Both the position numbers and the translations under genes were made by a program. 64,000 nucleotides of DNA from Hyphomicrobium_A sp963722495. GTDB taxonomy: Bacteria > Pseudomonadota > Alphaproteobacteria > Rhizobiales > Hyphomicrobiaceae. Within the stretch, counting starts at the first letter, position 1, and each line of letters opens with the position of its first letter. The notes beneath the pieces are model-generated. The model worked only from the letters and a program-made list of their open reading frames with translations, searched no databases and was not told where the DNA came from. Positions 9,828 through 19,120 of the stretch are shown piece after piece. The stretch covers positions 186,001 to 250,000 of the forward strand of contig CAVRND010000007.1 in the NCBI GenBank assembly GCA_963722495.1. Direction: 5' to 3'.

Positions 9828-11681
9828 TCAGCCCAGCCGCTGCTCCAGCGCGTTGAGCTCGTCGTTCAGCGCCTTCGGCAGGCGGTCGCCGAAGGTCGCG
9901 AAGTGCTCGCGGATCGACGGCAGCTCGGCCTTCCAGCCTTCCTTGTCGACGCTGGTCAGCTCCTTCATGTCTTCGGGATCGACCTTGACGCCCTTGACGT
10001 CGATAGCACCCGGCGCGGGGACCTTGCCGATGGGCGTGTCGACCGCGGCCGCCTTGCCGTCGCAGCGCTCGAAGATCCACTTCAGCACGCGGCTGTTCTC
10101 GGCGTAGCCGGGCCACATGAACTTGCCGGCCGCGTTCTTCCGGAACCAGTTCACGTAGAAGATCTTCGGCATCTTGGCGCCGCCCTTCTCGCCCATCTTC
10201 AGCCAATGGGCGAAATAGTCGCCCATGTGGTAGCCGCAGAAGGGCAGCATCGCCATCGGGTCGCGGCGGATGTCGCCTTTGGCGTCGGCGGCAGCGGCGG
10301 TCTTTTCCGAGGCCATCACCGAGCCGAGGAAGGTGCCATGCACCCAATTGAGTGCCTCAGTCACCAGTGGCACCACGCTGGCGCGGCGGCCGCCGAACAG
10401 GATGGCGTCGATCGGCACGCCCTTGGGATCTTCCCATTCCTTGGCGATGACCGGACACTGGCTCGCCGGCGCGGTAAAGCGCGCGTTGGGGTGGGCAGCG
10501 GGGCGGCCCGACGACGGCGTCCACGAGCGGCGCATCCAGTCGACAGTGTGCGCCGGCGTCGTGCCCATCTGTTCCCACCAGATATCGCCGTCATCAGTCA
10601 GCGCGACGTTGGAGTAGATGCAGTTGGCGGTCAGAGTCTTCATGGCGTTGAGATTGGAGTCATTCGACGTGCCGGGCGCCACGCCGAAGAACCCCGTCTC
10701 CGGGTTGATGGCATAGAGCCGCCCGTCGGCGCCGAACTTCATCCAGCAGATGTCGTCGCCGATGGTCTCGGCCTTCCAGCCCTTGATGGTCGGCGCCAGC
10801 ATGGCGAGGTTGGTCTTGCCGCACGCCGACGGAAACGCCGCCGCCATGTACTTCACCTTGCCGGACGGATTGGTGAGCTTGAGGATGAGCATGTGCTCGG
10901 CCATCCAGCCCTCGTCGCGTGCCTTCACTGAAGCAATGCGCAGGGCGTGGCACTTCTTGCCAAGCAGCGCGTTGCCGCCGTAGCCCGAGCCGTAGGACCA
11001 GATCTCGCGCGTCTCCGGAAAATGCGAGATGTACTTGGTCTTGTTGCACGGCCACGGCACGTCGGCGGTCGACGGCGTCGACAGCGGATAGCCCACCGTG
11101 TGCATCCCGCGTACGAAGTCCTCCGAGTTGCCGAGCGCTTTCCAAACCGCCGAGCCGACGCGGGTCATGATGTGCATGTTGGCGATGGCGTAGGCGCTGT
11201 CGGTGATCATGACGCCGATGCCGGCGATGGGCGAGCCGATCGGGCCCATCGAATACGGCAGTACGTACATGGTGCGGCCGGCCATGGCGCCGTCATACAG
11301 CTTGGAAAGCGTCGTTTTCATCTCGGCCGGATCGAACCAGTTATTGGTCGGCCCGGCGTCGTCTTTGCTCTGCGAGCAGATGTAGGTCTGGTCCTCGACG
11401 CGCGCGACGTCGAGCGGATCGGAGCGCACGAGGATCGAGTTGGGGCGCTTCTCGGGGTTCAGCCAAATCGCCGTGCCGCTGTCGACCAGCGCCTTCAACA
11501 TCGCTTGGTACTCGGCCTTGGAGCCATCGCACCAGACGACGTTCTCCGGTTTGAAGAGCGCCTTGGCGTCCTCGACGAACTTGAGGACTTTCGGATTTGC
11601 GGTGGGTGGCGTTGTGGTGGGGACGTACTTCGCGGTGGACTGACTCGTATCCTTGGCCTTGAAGGCAGAGAAAATACCCAT
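9828..11681 (-). CDS. pckG: Phosphoenolpyruvate carboxykinase, GTP-type
   Basis: Converts oxaloacetate and GTP to phosphoenolpyruvate, CO2 and GDP, the entry step of gluconeogenesis. The length (617) and layout match the GTP-dependent family: VVWCDGSKAEYQ near residue 50, the P-loop FPSACGKTNLAML, the GDDICWMKFG metal-binding segment and a C-terminal FGDRLPKAL. The ATP-dependent family is about 540 residues and uses a different P-loop context, so the distinction is clear. The gene is monocistronic with its own terminator. The ATG begins the family-typical protein. Confidence 0.96.
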   Translation of the reverse strand: MGIFSAFKAKDTSQSTAKYVPTTTPPTANPKVLKFVEDAKALFKPENVVWCDGSKAEYQAMLKALVDSGTAIWLNPEKRPNSILVRSDPLDVARVEDQTYICSQSKDDAGPTNNWFDPAEMKTTLSKLYDGAMAGRTMYVLPYSMGPIGSPIAGIGVMITDSAYAIANMHIMTRVGSAVWKALGNSEDFVRGMHTVGYPLSTPSTADVPWPCNKTKYISHFPETREIWSYGSGYGGNALLGKKCHALRIASVKARDEGWMAEHMLILKLTNPSGKVKYMAAAFPSACGKTNLAMLAPTIKGWKAETIGDDICWMKFGADGRLYAINPETGFFGVAPGTSNDSNLNAMKTLTANCIYSNVALTDDGDIWWEQMGTTPAHTVDWMRRSWTPSSGRPAAHPNARFTAPASQCPVIAKEWEDPKGVPIDAILFGGRRASVVPLVTEALNWVHGTFLGSVMASEKTAAAADAKGDIRRDPMAMLPFCGYHMGDYFAHWLKMGEKGGAKMPKIFYVNWFRKNAAGKFMWPGYAENSRVLKWIFERCDGKAAAVDTPIGKVPAPGAIDVKGVKVDPEDMKELTSVDKEGWKAELPSIREHFATFGDRLPKALNDELNALEQRLG

Positions 11682-11797
11682 ATGCGACGTTTCCTCGAAG
11701 CTTGTTTTTATAGGCTAAGCTTTCGACCTGACAGCTATCATCGAAACGGAACGGTTTTCAAGCAATTGCGCTCGTACTTGGTGTCGACGCGCCTCGC

Positions 11798-13639
11798 TCA
11801 GTGTGCAGCGTCGGCACCGGGAAAAACGCGTGCTGCAGCGCGGTGGAAATCGGCAAGCGACGCCGACGGATAGTAGGTGCCGTCGAGCCGGCGCACCCAC
11901 CATGACCGATGGCCGGCGCGCGATCTCGCATCCGCGAAACGATAGTCGTAGAGCAGCGCGCGCACGTATTTCGGCGGGCCATCGGCGAACGGGTTCTCGG
12001 CGAACAGCGCCGCGACGCGCGGGCTGCCTTCGAGCAGGCGCTGCAGCAGGCGCTCGATCCAGCGCTGCTGTCCGGCGCTGGAATAGGCAGCGAACCAAAG
12101 CTGCCAGTCGAGGCGCGGCTGGTAGGGCATGCTCCACGTCGGCGCGCGCGTCACCGGACCGGGAAGATAGGGCAGCGCGTATTCGCGCCACGCGCTGTTG
12201 TCGTCCGAGCCCTCGATGACGATGACAGGGCGCGTCGTGGTCGTCGTCGCGAACAGGCCGTACGGGTTGACGATCAGCAGCGGTGCCAGCGCCTCGGTCA
12301 TGGCGCTGGCGATGGGCAGGTTGCGGCCGGCGAGCGGCGCATAGATGAGGTTCAGTCCCACCGGAACGACGATAAGCGCGACGAGCGTCGCCAGCGCGGT
12401 GGCGAGACGGCCGGGTCGCGGTGCGTGCTGATTGATGCGCGCGGCAAGCCTGCTCGGCAGCACGTGTGCCAGCGCCTGATCGTCGAAGAGAAACAGGCAC
12501 AGCAGCACGGTTAGCAAGTTGAACCAATTGTAGCTGCCCGTGAGCATGATCCCAACCTGGAAGGCGATGACCAGCGCGCCGGCGAGCATGCGCGGCCGGC
12601 GCGGCAGGAAGATCAGCGCCACGGCGACGAGCTCGATGACGAGCGCTGCCGCAGTCGCCGCCGACAGTGCCCAGTGCGGCAGCTGCGTAGCGTACCAGGC
12701 GAGCGGCGACGGCAACGGCTGCGTGAAAAAGTGATAGTCGAGCGCCGTCAGCTGCTGCCAGGTGGCGTCGCCCGAGGCGAGCTTGACGAGACCGGCGAGG
12801 AAGAGGAAGCGGAACAGCAGCAGGCGGTAGAGCCAGACGACGATGACCGAGCCGGCGGTGAGGAAGATGGCGAGGAAGCCCGCCTCGATCAGGAGCATGT
12901 CCCACTGGTAGGTGAAGAAGATCTGCCCGGCGTAGACGAACGACAGGTAGAGGACGGCGAGGCCGCCAAGCGCGAGGCGCTGCGCAATGCCGAACGCGAC
13001 CAGCAACGAGAGCGCGATGCCGGCGAGTGCGCCGCCCATCAGCGCGGCGTCGGAAGCGTTCAGCCAGAACAGCGTCGGCAAGCGCCAGTAGGCGTCGGCG
13101 CCCCAGCCGGCGTGCGCGGCGGCGAGGTATTCGCCCAGCGGCAGGATGCCTTCGCTGCCGACCAGCGCGCGAACCTGCAACGCCAGCGAGACGAAGGCGG
13201 CGAGGTAGATGAGGCCGAGCCCGCGCAGGAACAGCCAGGCGACGAGATCATAGCGCGCCGGCTCGAGCGCGCGGCCCCACAGCAGGTGCGTGCCGCGTGT
13301 CAGCAATCCGCGACGCTTTGAGATGAAGCGGTAGGCGGCCTCGCTCAGCGGCGCGAAGCCGGGCACATGGCCGTAGAGCCACCACCACGCCCCGCGCCCC
13401 GGCACATAGCTAAGCAAGCGAAAGGTGGCTGCGGCGCCGGAGGTGATGCGGCCATCCGGCTCGATCAGCTGCACCGCGCCTTTGAAATTCGCCGCGGGGA
13501 TAGCGGGGAAATCTGCCGCCGCCTCCTGGTAGGGGCGATATGCAACCCGGTCGCCGGTCAGCTGCCGCCAGTATTCCACCCACGTCCGGCAGATACCGCA
13601 ATCGCCGTCGAACACGAATGTCGGGTGCAAAGGGTTCAT
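11798..13639 (-). CDS. DCC thiol-oxidoreductase-like domain fused to lipase maturation factor (LMF1) domain
   Basis: A 613-residue membrane protein. The first ~110 residues form a DUF393 (DCC) domain with FVFDGDCGICRTW, a CxxC-like redox motif. Many hydrophobic segments follow from about residue 135 to 465 (AGIALSLLVAFGIAQRLALG, FLAIFLTAGSVIVVWLYRLL) and match the LMF1-like family: TYQWDMLLIEAGF, LVKLASGD.TW, TGSYNWFNLLT. The C-terminal part (PRLDWQLWFAAYSSAGQQRW, YVRALLYDYRFADA) is also typical of LMF1. Eukaryotic LMF1 helps fold lipases in the ER; a role in folding of exported proteins is an inference. It diverges from rnpB, whose promoter starts 29 bases away. Confidence 0.87.
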   Translation of the reverse strand: MNPLHPTFVFDGDCGICRTWVEYWRQLTGDRVAYRPYQEAAADFPAIPAANFKGAVQLIEPDGRITSGAAATFRLLSYVPGRGAWWWLYGHVPGFAPLSEAAYRFISKRRGLLTRGTHLLWGRALEPARYDLVAWLFLRGLGLIYLAAFVSLALQVRALVGSEGILPLGEYLAAAHAGWGADAYWRLPTLFWLNASDAALMGGALAGIALSLLVAFGIAQRLALGGLAVLYLSFVYAGQIFFTYQWDMLLIEAGFLAIFLTAGSVIVVWLYRLLLFRFLFLAGLVKLASGDATWQQLTALDYHFFTQPLPSPLAWYATQLPHWALSAATAAALVIELVAVALIFLPRRPRMLAGALVIAFQVGIMLTGSYNWFNLLTVLLCLFLFDDQALAHVLPSRLAARINQHAPRPGRLATALATLVALIVVPVGLNLIYAPLAGRNLPIASAMTEALAPLLIVNPYGLFATTTTTRPVIVIEGSDDNSAWREYALPYLPGPVTRAPTWSMPYQPRLDWQLWFAAYSSAGQQRWIERLLQRLLEGSPRVAALFAENPFADGPPKYVRALLYDYRFADARSRAGHRSWWVRRLDGTYYPSASLADFHRAAARVFPGADAAH

Positions 13640-13667
13640 GCACTGCCGATATTAGGACATGTCGCGC

Positions 13668-13696
13668 TTGACGTAGAACGCCGCGGACCCCTTATT
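13668..13696 (+). promoter_or_regulatory. Promoter of rnpB
   Basis: TTGACG at 13668-13673, a 17-base spacer, then CTTATT at 13691-13696. The predicted start, 7-9 bases on, coincides with the 5' end of RNase P RNA deduced from its terminal helix. Confidence 0.65.
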
Positions 13697-13704
13697 CGCT
13701 ATGT

Positions 13705-14145
<441 letters not shown>

Positions 14146-14164
14146 CAATTTCCTTATCGGCGTT

Positions 14165-14208
14165 AGCGATTGCCCGCCCTCGGCGGAGCGCCATCGGCGG
14201 CAATCGCT
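14165..14208 (+). terminator. Hairpin downstream of rnpB
   Basis: AGCGATTGCCCGCC (14165-14178) is mirrored by GGCGGCAATCGCT (14196-14208) with one bulged base. No T-run follows, so it may be a processing or termination structure and not a classical terminator. Confidence 0.4.
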
Positions 14209-14335
14209 CCGTTCCGGAGCGAGCGCCAATCGCGTCTTAACTCGCGGCGCCTTACGGCTTGATTTAGCTGCGAAATTTCAATTCGACAGTAAGCAATCCC
14301 GCTTAGCTTCCGCATGACGGCTTATGGAGGTCTGC

Positions 14336-14677
14336 ATGCGTAAATTGCTCACGTCACTCGTTTGCGCCACGGCGGGATTGGCGGCCTTCGGCGCCAGCGC
14401 CGACAGCGCTTCGGCTCATGGCTATCGCTGGTATCGCGACTACGCCCCCCTCTACCCGCAGGTCTATTACGGTCCTCCGGTCGTGTACGTGGTTCCGCCC
14501 GCGTATGCCTACTATCCGCGCCCCGTTTACCGCGCCTGTTGCGGCTACGTCGTCGGCCCCGCCGGCACGTACTACCCGCAGGCCCAGTACTATCCCCGTC
14601 AGCGCTACGTGACGCCGGACTACTACGCCGCGCCGCGTTACCGCGCACCACGCCGCGCGCGCCGCTGCTGCTACTGA
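14336..14677 (+). CDS. Small secreted Tyr/Pro-rich protein
   Basis: A protein of 113 residues with a signal peptide (LLTSLVCATAGLAAFGASA). The mature part is very rich in tyrosine, proline and arginine (YPQVYYGPPVVYVVPPAYA, YPRQRYVTPDYYAAPRYRA), with cysteine pairs in RACCGY and at the end (RRCCY). Low-complexity exported proteins of this kind are common in Hyphomicrobiales and have no assigned role. The ATG has GGAGGT 4 bases upstream. It ends 7 bases before the stop of the convergent DHFR-like gene. Confidence 0.65.
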   Translation: MRKLLTSLVCATAGLAAFGASADSASAHGYRWYRDYAPLYPQVYYGPPVVYVVPPAYAYYPRPVYRACCGYVVGPAGTYYPQAQYYPRQRYVTPDYYAAPRYRAPRRARRCCY

Positions 14678-14684
14678 GCGAGCC

Positions 14685-15089
14685 TCACGCCTTCCCGTTA
14701 GCGACGAGCCAGGCCGGATTGAACCATCGATCCGCCTCGCCGTCGTACGGGAGGCGCGTGATGTCCCAGTGGCGGATGTATTTGGCGTAGACGTCCCACA
14801 CCGGCGGGCCGCCGCCGATGAACACGACGCGCCCGGCGAACTTCGCCAGCGTCTCCTCCGGCTGCATGTGCGAGCGCAACTCGACGACCGTCATGTGCTG
14901 GCGCTCGTAGTCGGGAACGGCGCGCGCCGTGGTTGGCCCTGCTAGCAGCACGTGCCCGCGCGTCACCCGGAAGAAGTTCTCCACGTCTTCCTTGAATTCG
15001 CGGCCTTTGTTGCCCTCCCACGGCAGGTGGCCGTTGAGGCCCAATTGGCCGGAAAGACCGATGGCGCACATGGAGCGCACGTCAGGCAT
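14685..15089 (-). CDS. Dihydrofolate-reductase-like protein (short)
   Basis: A 134-residue member of the DHFR superfamily. The substrate-side motif GLNGHLPWEG corresponds to IG...LPW of FolA, VTRGHVLLAGPTT to the strand that normally carries MGR.T, and VVFIGGGPPVWDVY to the IGG...Y segment. WDITRLPYDGEADRWF matches the C-terminal strands. It is shorter than typical FolA (about 160), and the usual arginine of MGRxT is replaced (LAGPTT), so DHFR activity is uncertain; a related deaminase-reductase-like activity is possible. GGAG lies 6 bases before the ATG. Confidence 0.75.
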   Translation of the reverse strand: MPDVRSMCAIGLSGQLGLNGHLPWEGNKGREFKEDVENFFRVTRGHVLLAGPTTARAVPDYERQHMTVVELRSHMQPEETLAKFAGRVVFIGGGPPVWDVYAKYIRHWDITRLPYDGEADRWFNPAWLVANGKA

Positions 15090-15250
15090 TCGCTTCTCCT
15101 CGAGAGTTTCGATTGTGTCCCTGGAATGCGGGGCTGAGTGGCGAAACTAGCACAGAGCCCCAATCCGCCAGCTTTGGCGCGGCACGGCGCCCGAAAAGCG
15201 CCTGTGCACAAGGCTCTGCAACCAAATCGGCCCACCGAAATACGTTAACA

Positions 15251-15285
15251 AACCATTGACGTCCATCTAATCCCATGCGATCCCA
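15251..15285 (+). promoter_or_regulatory. Probable MraZ operator and mraZ promoter region
   Basis: On the - strand four TGG boxes occur with exact 10-bp spacing: TGGGA (15281-15285), TGGGA (15271-15275), TGGAC (15261-15265) and TGGTT (15251-15255). This matches the TGGGN-N5 direct repeats bound by MraZ in other bacteria. A TTGACG at 15256-15261 inside the array could be a -35 element. The first gene downstream is mraZ, so negative autoregulation of the cluster is likely. Confidence 0.65.
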
Positions 15286-15459
15286 TAGTGGCCCGACCGC
15301 ACCGGGCAGGGTCCCGTGGCTGGGCGCCGGGTTTCGATCGAGGGCTCGAAATCCAGAGCGACCGCCACGGCTCCCCCGCCGGTGCACCGGGCAGACGAAG
15401 GGATGACCCTTCGGACGTGCGTTGGTTCTTCGAGTGGTGCGCGAGGCCGGAACGAGGGG

Positions 15460-15969
15460 ATGGACCGCTTTGTCTCGACATTCACAAACAAGATCGACGC
15501 CAAAGGCCGGGTCTCAATTCCCGCGCCCTTCCGCGCCGTTCTCGAACGCGACGGTTACGCCTCTGGAAGCGCTGGCGGCATCTACTGCTACCCCGCGCTC
15601 GAAGCTCCGGCTCTCGATGCTGGCGGCGAGAGACTTGCAAAAAAGATCGATGGGCTTCTCGCGGGCCTGCCGGACTATTCGGACGAGCGCGATGAACTCT
15701 CTGTCGCGCTCTACGGCGACGTCCAGGTCCTCGCGATCGACGGCGACGGGCGCATCAGCCTTCCTGAAGGGCTTCGCACGCACGCCGGCCTCACGACCCA
15801 AGTCACTTTTGTCGGCCTGGGCGACAAATTTCAGATGTGGCAGCCTGAGCGCTTCGCCGAACGGCGCGAGCGTGCTCGGGAGAAAGTCCACCAGACACGT
15901 AAGCTCTTCGGCGCGGGGAACCGTTCGTCCTCAGACGAGGATGACGGAAGCGAAGGAGCACGGGGATGA
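15460..15969 (+). CDS. mraZ: Transcriptional regulator MraZ
   Basis: First gene of the division and cell-wall cluster. The AbrB-like/SpoVT fold appears twice: FVSTFTNKIDAKGRVSIPAPFR at the N-terminus and QVLAIDGDGRISLPEGLRTH in the middle. It binds DNA upstream of its own operon. The 169 residues include an acidic C-terminal tail (SSSDEDDGSEG) a little longer than in E. coli (152). The ATG follows GAGGGG closely; the open frame continues upstream without a similar start. The TGA overlaps the rsmH start (ATGA), so the two are translationally coupled. Confidence 0.95.
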   Translation: MDRFVSTFTNKIDAKGRVSIPAPFRAVLERDGYASGSAGGIYCYPALEAPALDAGGERLAKKIDGLLAGLPDYSDERDELSVALYGDVQVLAIDGDGRISLPEGLRTHAGLTTQVTFVGLGDKFQMWQPERFAERRERAREKVHQTRKLFGAGNRSSSDEDDGSEGARG

Positions 15970-16991
15970 CGGCGCGCCGCCGGCCAGGAGCCACTGAGCC
16001 AGGTCGTGCGCGCCACATCCCCGTGCTGCTTTCGGAGGTCGTCGCCAGCCTCCAGCCGCTAGACGGCGGCACCTACATCGACGCGACCTTCGGGGCTGGC
16101 GGCTACACGCGCGCCATCCTCGAAGCCGCCGATTGCAACGTGCTGGCGCTCGATCGCGACCCGAGCGCCATCCTTGGCGCTGCGCCGCTGCAGGATGAGT
16201 TCGGCGATCGGCTGACCGTTCTCGAATCACGCTTCTCGGAATTGGATGCGGCGGCGCAGGAGCAGGGCGTGGCGCCGGTCGACGGCGTCGTGCTCGACAT
16301 CGGCGTGTCGTCGATGCAGCTCGACCAGGCCGAGCGCGGCTTCTCGTTCCAGGCCGACGGCCCGCTCGATATGCGCATGTCATCGTCGGGTCCGTCGGCC
16401 GCGGATGTGGTCAACGGGATGGACGAGGAGGATCTGGCGCGGATCCTCTACATGCTCGGGGAGGAGCGTCGCTCGCGCGTCATCGCGCGGCTGATCGTCA
16501 AGGCGCGCGCCGAAGACGGTCCCATCACCACGACCAAGACGCTGGCCGAGCTTGTCTCGCGCGCGGTCGGCGGCCGGCGCGGTGATCCGCAGCATCCGGC
16601 GACGCAAACCTTCCAGGCGTTACGCATCTACGTGAATGACGAGCTGGGCGAGCTGGCCCGCGGGCTCGCCGCCGCCGAGCGCACCCTGAAGCCGGGCGGG
16701 CGGCTGGTGGTCGTCACCTTCCACTCGCTGGAAGACCGAATCGTGAAGCGTTTTTTGCAGGAGCGCGCCGGCAAGGAAGTGCGCGGCTCGCGCCACTTGC
16801 CGGTGCAATCGATAAAATTGAAGGCACCCAGTTTCGAGATTGTTAACTCCCGTCCGTTAACACCTTCGAAAGCAGAACTCGAGGTAAACCCGCGCGCCAG
16901 ATCGGCACGTCTGCGGGCGGCGATGCGCACGGGAGCGCATACCTGGCCGCTCGACGAAGATGAGCTCGGGGTGCCGTCGGTGGAGAACTAG
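15966..16991 (+). CDS. rsmH: 16S rRNA m4C1402 methyltransferase RsmH (MraW)
   Basis: SAM-dependent methyltransferase that modifies N4 of C1402 of 16S rRNA. Clear motifs: HIPVLLSEVV at the N-terminus, the SAM loop IDATFGAGGYTRAIL, LDIGVSSMQLD, FSFQADGPLDMRM and LVVVTFHSLEDRIVKRF. The length of 341 is normal. It overlaps mraZ by four bases and is followed 21 bases later by ftsL. Confidence 0.97.
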   Translation: MTARRRPGATEPGRARHIPVLLSEVVASLQPLDGGTYIDATFGAGGYTRAILEAADCNVLALDRDPSAILGAAPLQDEFGDRLTVLESRFSELDAAAQEQGVAPVDGVVLDIGVSSMQLDQAERGFSFQADGPLDMRMSSSGPSAADVVNGMDEEDLARILYMLGEERRSRVIARLIVKARAEDGPITTTKTLAELVSRAVGGRRGDPQHPATQTFQALRIYVNDELGELARGLAAAERTLKPGGRLVVVTFHSLEDRIVKRFLQERAGKEVRGSRHLPVQSIKLKAPSFEIVNSRPLTPSKAELEVNPRARSARLRAAMRTGAHTWPLDEDELGVPSVEN

Positions 16992-17012
16992 CAGCGGTCG
17001 CGGAGGGGCTCG

Positions 17013-17324
17013 ATGCGGATCGTCATACTTGCAGCCTTGATCCTCACGATCGCGAGCGCGTTCGTCCTCTACTCCAGCAACTACGACACCCGGCAGCTCG
17101 AGGCGCGCGTGCTCGAGCAAGAGCGCACCATCGAGAAGGCGCGCAGCGACATCTCCGTCTTGAAAGCCGAGCGCGCCCACCTTGGGCGTCCCGAGCGCAT
17201 CGAGCCGCTGGCACGTAGCCTCGGTCTCGGTCCCGCATCCGAACAGCAGCTCGCCGCGACCCCGGAAGAGGCCTTGGCGCGCGCGCTGGGCGGCAATGCC
17301 GCTTCCAAGAAGAAGGGGAACTGA
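17013..17324 (+). CDS. ftsL: Cell division protein FtsL
   Basis: Bitopic membrane protein of the FtsQLB/FtsI complex. One membrane segment (VILAALILTIASAFVLYSS) spans about residues 4-22. A periplasmic coiled coil follows (RQLEARVLEQERTIEKARSD, ISVLKAERAHL). The ending (PERIEPLARSLGLGPAS) matches alphaproteobacterial FtsL. Sequence similarity in this family is weak, so position between rsmH and ftsI is a large part of the evidence. Confidence 0.9.
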   Translation: MRIVILAALILTIASAFVLYSSNYDTRQLEARVLEQERTIEKARSDISVLKAERAHLGRPERIEPLARSLGLGPASEQQLAATPEEALARALGGNAASKKKGN

Positions 17325-17325
17325 G

Positions 17326-19061
17326 TTGCAGGCGGAGACGGCCAGCACAGCGACCGACGACGGCGAGCAGGGTGAGGGCATGCCCGAGCCGCGCGGCGCC
17401 AACGGTCCGCTGCGCACGCTCATCGCCACGCTGGCTATGGCCATCGCTTTCCTGGCCGTCGGCACCCAACTCGTGCGCCTCGCCATGCAGGGACAGGGCG
17501 AGATCTCGTCTTCGCTCAACGAGACCGTCGCGCAAAGTTACGCACGCCCCGACATCGTCGATCGCAACGGCCGTCTGCTGGCGACCGACATCGAGGCCTA
17601 CTCGCTGTTTGCCGATCCGGCGCGTGTGCTCGATCGCGATGAGGCGATCGAAAAGCTCGCCGTCGTCTTTCCGGATATGGACAGCAACGCCCTGCGCAAG
17701 GATCTGTCCGACCGCAACCGCCGCTTCGTGTGGGTGCGCCGCGGCCTGGCGCCGCGCACGGCCCAGCAGGTACACAATCTCGGTCTGCCCGGTTTCGACT
17801 TCCGCCGTGAGCTGCGCCGCGCCTATCCGGCAGGCAAGCTTGCCGGCCACGTGCTGGGCTACGTCAATATCGACAACAAGGGCGTCGCCGGAATCGAGCG
17901 CTATGTCGACGAGGTCGTCGGCGTCGAATCCGTGCAAGGCGCCACGCTGGCCGAGCGCCCGCCGGTGCGCCTGTCGATCGACATCGGCGTGCAGCATGCG
18001 GTCGAAGCCGAGCTCGCAGATGCGGTCACGCGCTATGAGGCGCAGGGCGCCGCCGGCGTCGTCATCGACGTGACGACGGGCGAGGTGATGGCGTCGGCAT
18101 CGCTCCCGGACCGTCGATCCGGGCAAGCCGAACATGGACCAGGGGCGGCTCGACAAGATCTCCGGCAGCACGTTCGAACTCGGCTCCGTCTTCAAGACAC
18201 TTGACCATTGCCATGGCCATCGATCAGGCGCTGGCGACGCCCGAGACGATTATCGACGTGCGCCAAGAGCTGACTTCCGGCCGCTTCACCATCAAGGATC
18301 TGCATCCGCTACGCCGGCCGCTGTCGGTGGCGGAGATCTTCCTGCACTCATCGAACGTCGGCGCCGCCCGGCTGGCGTTGCTCGCCGGCCCGCAGCGCTT
18401 CCAGGATTTTCTGCGCCACATGCAACTCCTTGACCCGATGAAAACGGAAGCGGGGCCGATGGCGGCGCCACAGGTTCCGCAGCGCTGGGGCGAGATCGAG
18501 ACCATCACCGCCGCCTACGGACACGGCATCGCCATGGCGCCGTTGCAGTTCGCTGCCGCCGCCAGCGCCGTCGTCAACGGCGGTCGCAAGGTGACGCCGA
18601 CCTTCATCAAGCAGCAGGCCGACGCCGGCGTTGCGGACATTCGCCTCATGAGCACATCGACCAGCGAGAAAATGCGCGTGCTGATGCGGCGCAACGTCGC
18701 CGAGCGGGCCGGAACGGGCAAGCGCGCCGAGGTGCCCGGCTATCAGGTCGGCGGCAAGACCGGCACGGCCGAAATGCCCGGTGTCGGCGGCTATCGCGAG
18801 AAAGCCGTGATCTCATCGTTCCTTGCCGCATTCCCGATGGATAATCCGCGCTATCTTGTATTCGTGCTGCTGTTCGAGCCGAAGGGCACGCAAGAGACGG
18901 GTGGCGAAGTGCTGGCGTCGCGCAATGCGGCGCCAACCGCGGGGCGCGTCATCTCGCGTATCGGGCCGCTGCTCGGCGTCATGCCGACGCAGGCGGCGGC
19001 GGCGGGCGGAACGGGGATGGCGTTTGACGCTTCGGTGCACGCAAAATATGAAGCTCGGTGA
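17326..19061 (+). CDS. ftsI: Peptidoglycan transpeptidase FtsI/PBP3 (two frameshifts)
   Basis: Septal DD-transpeptidase acting with FtsW. A membrane anchor (LIATLAMAIAFLAVGTQLVR) is followed by the dimerisation domain (RPDIVDRNGRLLATDI) and the transpeptidase domain. The active-site SVFK serine codon is 18185-18187, SSN is in LHSSNVGAARL and KTG in VGGKTGTAE. The protein continues through three frames: an extra base near 18108-18109 (after MASASLP) and another near 18201-18203 (after SVFKTL). Removing both gives a full protein of about 578 residues. The start is a TTG just after the ftsL stop with AAGGGG upstream; an ATG at 17380 with GGTGAG is the alternative. Confidence 0.93.
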
Positions 19062-19120
19062 CGTCCGTCCATCGGACATCAGCGTCGAGGCGTTGAGTTC
19101 CACATAGCCCCAGGAGAACC

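Noticed and set aside
18100..18210. Programmed ribosomal frameshifting in ftsI
   Set aside because: There is no slippery heptamer with a downstream structure, two shifts would be needed within 100 bases, and similar breaks occur in unrelated genes.
19049..19108. A 19-codon leader-like frame (MKLGDVRPSD...) between ftsI and murE
   Set aside because: It overlaps the ftsI end and has no attenuator-like codon run or terminator pair; probably chance, although its first residues resemble a MurE start.
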